Shown here: positions 6,470 to 9,457 of the stretch, piece by piece
Position numbering within the stretch: position 1 is the first letter of the stretch
How the letters are laid out: every line of letters starts with the position of its first letter
Source: CAYMCV01 sp964389005
GTDB taxonomy: Bacteria > Bacillota > Clostridia > Lachnospirales > Lachnospiraceae
DNA length: 9,457 nucleotides
Direction of reading: 5' to 3'
Assembly: GCA_964389005.1 (NCBI GenBank)
Contig: CAYMCV010000099.1
Span: forward strand, 1 to 9,457
Translations under genes and position numbers: made by a program
Notes under the pieces: generated by a model
What the model was told of the DNA's origin: nothing
Seen by the model: only the letters and a program-made list of their open reading frames with translations
The model's database searches: none

Positions 6470-8296
6470 ATGGATAATTATAAATTCATACATCTTTTAT
6501 ATGTACCGACCATGGCGTGTAACATGGGCTGTCGCTATTGTTACTTAGAAGACTTAACCGTCGAAGAGAATGCCGACTTTCATCCGCTCACCACGCTTAA
6601 GGACACAATCCATAAGCTAAAAGAGGCAAACATTATTCCTTTCAATATTTCCCTGCATGGCGGTGAGGTAACAACACTCGCACCCGCAGTGTTTACGGAA
6701 CTGATTGCATATATCGACGACTATTATCGTACCAATCGGGAACTTTTGGAGTCCGCCGGTTTCAAGGTTGGTATGCCGCATATCAAGACGAACCTGTATG
6801 ATTTAGAGAGACATTTGTCTACAATACGAGACTACCGCGTATCCATTAGCGGCAGCCTGGATTTACCTTTTGTTCTGCATGATGACTATCGCGTGACCAA
6901 GGGTGGGGACAAAACGCTCTCCCGCATTTTAGAGAATATCGAACTGCTGCGCGACCTTCCGAACCATAAAAAAGTCTCCGCAACCATTTTTCACGAACAT
7001 TACGAGCACATGGATGAAATCGTGAACGATATCCGCTATCTGCATCAAAACACCTGCCTTGACATGAATGACTTCAACTTCATGATTGGCTTCGACTATC
7101 AATGCAACGGGCTTCTGACGCCCATGTCACAAGAAGAACAAGTCCTGTTCTTCCGACGCATGCATCAGGAATTCGACCATACCGAACTTGACGTCGGTGT
7201 CAATGGTGCATGGTTCAACGAATTCGGCCCCGAATACTGTACCAACTGCACCAACTGTGGTGAGAAATTCTTCTTGCTCGAACGAAACGGTGACATTTAT
7301 TCCTGTGTACGTGGGCAAAAAAATCCGAACTATTTTTATGGTAATATTTTTTCGGATTCTGTGTCGACAATCATGGATACGGCAAGACAAAAGATTTATA
7401 TGAATCACAACCGCCTTCCTTTTTCGGAAGAATGCGGTGATTGCGCCTATTTGTATCTGTGTAAGACCGGCTGTCCTTTTGTAAAGAATACCTACCGGTC
7501 CAATCAGTCTTACACATGTAAATTACAGCAGGAACTCTACCAAAACAGAGGCTATGCACCTGCAGACGACATCAAGATTGCCACTTATGAGTACACACGT
7601 GCGCTTCATCCCGAAGTAATGAAACAATACTATCCGGTACCCATTGTTTCAAACCCAAGCACCGCGCAAGCAGATAGTGAACCAACAACGCCGAACTCCG
7701 TACAGGTCGATACCGATTTGCCAACACTAATCAGAAACGACGGCGATTTGCAATACATCTATGCACCGGACGTTTTTGTCTTTGAGGCAGACGGCGTGGA
7801 ATATCCGATGCAATCGCAGATTCTTCGCAAGGTGCGTGACATTGTCTTTTTTACCAAAGAAAGCCGCATTCGACTTCGTGTCAAAAAACACCTGCTTTCG
7901 GAAGTCTGCCAATATCCGAACAACAATGCGCTCTATCTTATGTGTCTAAGCGGTGATTTGATTACCTACGGAGATGAACAACGCACCAAGCAGGCGCACT
8001 TATTTACGCATCAGATTTTTAAAGGTGTTTTGGACGGCGGGGAACAATCCGAAGACGGCGAATGGTATATTGTTGATTTGTCTGATCTCTTTCGATTATA
8101 CGGCAATTTTTATGCAGAGGATAAGCCGAATAACTTCTTCGTGACCACTGCTGCCCTGCGTGATTATCATTACCTCAAGCAAAAAAACAATGCTTTTTAT
8201 CATATACAGGCAATCAATTTACCGTTTCAGAACATAGAATTCTACTATATTAATGAGGAGGTTAATCATGCTGAGCAAACAACCCGAAACATATAA
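6470..8296 (+). CDS. Radical SAM/SPASM peptide-modifying enzyme with novel C-terminal domain
   Basis: A 608-residue cytoplasmic protein, with CGGAGA a few bases before the ATG. The radical SAM core starts almost at the N-terminus: C17-x3-C21-x2-C24 binds the SAM-cleaving [4Fe-4S] cluster, and LHGGEV (62-67) is the SAM-binding GGE motif. The SPASM region follows the family pattern: C263 (with C257 and C260 nearby), G274-x4-C279, then C322-x2-C325-x5-C331-x3-C335 and C350, enough for two auxiliary iron-sulphur clusters. A Ser/Thr/Pro-rich linker (about 394-420) leads to a domain of about 190 residues that I do not recognise, which makes the protein longer than most SPASM maturases. SPASM enzymes often crosslink or otherwise modify ribosomal peptides or proteins. 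The 29-nt overlap with the small downstream gene points to that product as substrate. An anaerobic sulfatase-maturase role seems less likely, as no sulfatase is present. Confidence 0.9.
   Translation: MDNYKFIHLLYVPTMACNMGCRYCYLEDLTVEENADFHPLTTLKDTIHKLKEANIIPFNISLHGGEVTTLAPAVFTELIAYIDDYYRTNRELLESAGFKVGMPHIKTNLYDLERHLSTIRDYRVSISGSLDLPFVLHDDYRVTKGGDKTLSRILENIELLRDLPNHKKVSATIFHEHYEHMDEIVNDIRYLHQNTCLDMNDFNFMIGFDYQCNGLLTPMSQEEQVLFFRRMHQEFDHTELDVGVNGAWFNEFGPEYCTNCTNCGEKFFLLERNGDIYSCVRGQKNPNYFYGNIFSDSVSTIMDTARQKIYMNHNRLPFSEECGDCAYLYLCKTGCPFVKNTYRSNQSYTCKLQQELYQNRGYAPADDIKIATYEYTRALHPEVMKQYYPVPIVSNPSTAQADSEPTTPNSVQVDTDLPTLIRNDGDLQYIYAPDVFVFEADGVEYPMQSQILRKVRDIVFFTKESRIRLRVKKHLLSEVCQYPNNNALYLMCLSGDLITYGDEQRTKQAHLFTHQIFKGVLDGGEQSEDGEWYIVDLSDLFRLYGNFYAEDKPNNFFVTTAALRDYHYLKQKNNAFYHIQAINLPFQNIEFYYINEEVNHAEQTTRNI
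8255..8261 (+). promoter_or_regulatory. Ribosome binding site of the peptide gene, inside the radical SAM gene
   Basis: GAGGAGG lies six bases before the ATG at 8268 and inside the end of the upstream coding sequence. It decides the start: the in-frame ATG at 8253 would put this site inside the peptide gene and has no good site of its own. The arrangement implies translational coupling. Confidence 0.8.
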
Positions 8297-8615
8297 TGAA
8301 CTCATTCGTGCCAAAAGCTGTTATCGGCTGGCGGACTACTTTCGTCTGACGGAGGAACAAATCAATCACATTTATGAATTTTTATCCCAAAATCAGGATA
8401 ATCACCTTAGTTCCACAAAGGACATGATTACCCTATATCGTTACGGTGCAATTGCCGAGAACATTCCGGTCAGACCCGCCACAGACGCGTTCGACAGCGT
8501 ATCGATTAACAATAATCAGATTCAGGTGCTGTCCCCCTATGCAAATGATAATTTCTCGAGCAACAGCGGCTCCTCATCAAACAATAATAACAACAATAAT
8601 AACAATAACGGATAA
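8268..8615 (+). CDS. Candidate RiPP precursor with poly-asparagine C-terminus
   Basis: A 115-residue small protein overlapping the radical SAM gene by 29 nt. Residues 1-60 look like a folded, leader-like segment with aromatic and charged helices (ELIRAKSCYRLADYF and EEQINHIYEFL). Residues 61-88 are mixed, and the tail after SPYANDNFSS (89-98) is Ser/Gly/Asn-rich, ending in ten consecutive Asn and a final Gly. The only Cys is C18 in the leader, so thioether classes such as sactipeptides and ranthipeptides are unlikely. Y91-A92-N93 resembles an aromatic-x-Asn motif of the kind used in three-residue cyclophanes. The likely role is the substrate of the upstream radical SAM enzyme. No peptidase or exporter is visible in the window. 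An alternative is a non-peptide-modification partner with an unstructured tail. The gene is secure; the precursor role is inferred from context. Confidence 0.75.
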   Translation: MLSKQPETYNELIRAKSCYRLADYFRLTEEQINHIYEFLSQNQDNHLSSTKDMITLYRYGAIAENIPVRPATDAFDSVSINNNQIQVLSPYANDNFSSNSGSSSNNNNNNNNNNG

Positions 8616-8621
8616 AGTAAT

Positions 8622-8665
8622 CGAAAAACCCCGTCTCGGTTCCAACGGTTCCGAAACGGGGTTCA
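8622..8665 (-). terminator. Intrinsic terminator with T-tract on the minus strand
   Basis: AACCCCGT (8627-8634) pairs with ACGGGGTT (8656-8663), with an internal CGG/CCG extension. On the minus strand the stem is followed by TTTTT (8628-8624), so it should terminate leftward transcripts coming from the surface-protein gene or the putative small RNA. In the plus direction it is followed by CAATATT with no T-run, so it would end the peptide operon less efficiently, perhaps as a shared bidirectional element. Confidence 0.8.
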
Positions 8666-8754
8666 ATATTGCCGATGCCTGCCACCGGTTTTCTCCGAGT
8701 TTCCCAATCAATCCAAGTACCACGGGTTGCCCTCGATTACAGGCATCGAGTGTT
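8624..8754 (-). ncRNA. Candidate structured small RNA or 3' UTR element
   Basis: On the minus strand, TATAAT (8766-8761) has CAGACA at a 17-bp spacing as a possible -35, which would start an RNA near 8754. The transcript would contain CGATGCCTG (8748-8740) pairing with CAGGCATCG (8681-8673), enclosing a loop with a small GGG-CAA-CCC hairpin and a CGG-AGAAAA-CCG hairpin, and would finish at the terminator above. A second stem, CTCGAT/ATCGAG (8750-8745 with 8737-8732), competes with the closing stem. I cannot match it to a known RNA family. The promoter overlaps the last codons of the surface-protein gene, so it might simply be that gene's 3' UTR. Confidence 0.4.
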
Positions 8755-8761
8755 GATATGA

Positions 8762-9457
8762 TTATAGTATCTTACTTGTACGCTGTCTGTGTCTTTTACC
8801 CTTCTTATTAATAACACCCATCAAATGTACAATTAGCACCAGACATATTACAACTGTCAGCCAAAATGCATGATCACCCTTATGTCGTGCAAACGTCACT
8901 TCTATCGTGCTGTCTTGTGTTACATTTTCCATCAAAAAATGATTATGCGTTACATCGACTGCCACATCATTCACCAACAATTTCGATACATAGTAACCGA
9001 AATTCGGTTCGAATTCAAACAAAATATTCGCATCGATGCCGGCATACACTATTCCAGCCGGGCTGATCTCACCGTGTTCACACGGATTAACGGTAATCTG
9101 ATAAACAGAATCCATCGGAACTTCCACCATAAAAACCGAGAGTGAGTCCGCAAGAATTGTTAAGTAACCGTCCTCTACATAGCCAAGGTGCATTTTGATT
9201 CCCGAGTCATGCATATGGAACACGCGAAGGGTCTGCCCATTATACGACTCACCCACATAAAATTCCAAAAGCAAATCTCCGAAATATGCCAGAATCTCTC
9301 CGTCATCATTGACCAGATTTACATCGCAAATCAACAAGGGAAGGCGATTATCATCCAAACTGCCCATAATCTTTGTAGCGTCCGACTCGCTGTGATCCAA
9401 GTATACAATTTTTAGGTGTGTATCGTTATGCATATAAGAAGAAATACTGATCGTATC
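8762..9457 (-). CDS. Surface protein, C-terminal part (start beyond window)
   Basis: The minus-strand frame is open from the window edge at 9457 to the TAA at 8762-8764 (231 residues). An ATG occurs at 9433, but the frame continues upstream without a stop and no ribosome-binding site precedes that ATG, so the gene is called partial. In-window residues 30-112 resemble domains of Clostridial cell-surface proteins with the pattern YNGQTLRVFHMHDSG followed by DGYLTILADSLSVFMVEVP. Residues 119-190 resemble a divergent InlB B-repeat/Flg_new-type module (ITVNPCEHGEISPAG, then FEPNFGYYVSKLLVND and STIEVTFA). A single membrane helix (about 197-216) and a basic tail (KKGKRHRQR) anchor the C-terminus, leaving the rest outside the cell. 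There is no sortase-type LPXTG motif. The gene converges on the peptide operon. Confidence 0.82.
   Translation of the reverse strand, partial: DTISISSYMHNDTHLKIVYLDHSESDATKIMGSLDDNRLPLLICDVNLVNDDGEILAYFGDLLLEFYVGESYNGQTLRVFHMHDSGIKMHLGYVEDGYLTILADSLSVFMVEVPMDSVYQITVNPCEHGEISPAGIVYAGIDANILFEFEPNFGYYVSKLLVNDVAVDVTHNHFLMENVTQDSTIEVTFARHKGDHAFWLTVVICLVLIVHLMGVINKKGKRHRQRTSKIL

Noticed and set aside
7127..7408. Minus-strand open frame of 93 codons inside the radical SAM gene
   Set aside because: It is a shadow of the SPASM-encoding region, with no start signals.
8673..8750. T-box or other named riboswitch, suggested by a GUGGUAC stretch on the minus strand
   Set aside because: The remaining T-box elements are absent, no regulated gene lies downstream of the structure before the terminator, and no other riboswitch consensus fits.

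Overview
The window looks like chromosomal DNA of an anaerobic Bacillota, most likely class Clostridia and perhaps Lachnospiraceae. The support is moderate-to-low GC, strong AGGAGG-type ribosome binding sites, AT-rich intergenic DNA, and an XRE regulator fused to a desulfoferrodoxin-type iron domain, an arrangement typical of strict anaerobes. The species cannot be fixed from the sequence.

Left part (1-1697). A gene encoding a hydrophilic protein of unknown function runs off the left edge on the minus strand (start at 473). About 1.2 kb without a credible gene follows. It contains four unrelated tandem repeat arrays with units of about 50, 15, 13 and 63 bp. The 63-bp array is the most structured: its GGGGCCT/AGGCCCC arms form successive terminator-like hairpins with T-rich tails, and it ends just before the next gene.

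Middle left (1698-3524). A predicted PD-(D/E)XK-like nuclease gene (+) converges on, and overlaps by 20 bp at its 3' end, an XRE-desulfoferrodoxin regulator gene (-). A 452-bp intergenic region follows. It holds a short perfect palindrome and a near-consensus promoter reading right.

Centre (3525-8615). Four tightly arranged plus-strand genes look like one operon driven by that promoter: a GT-C (PMT/ArnT-like) membrane glycosyltransferase; a zinc-ribbon, three-helix membrane protein with an outward-facing leucine-rich repeat domain; a 608-residue radical SAM/SPASM protein with an unfamiliar C-terminal domain; and, overlapping it by 29 nt, a 115-residue peptide ending in ten asparagines and a glycine. 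The last two look like a maturase and its ribosomally made substrate (a RiPP system). The precursor class is one I do not recognise, and this is the best candidate in the window for an undescribed system. How the glycosyltransferase and the leucine-rich repeat protein connect to it is inference.

Right end (8616-9457). A strong stem-loop with a T-tract on its minus side separates the operon from a convergent surface-protein gene that runs off the right edge. Between them lies a structured stretch with its own promoter-like sequence, which could encode a small RNA of about 130 nt on the minus strand.
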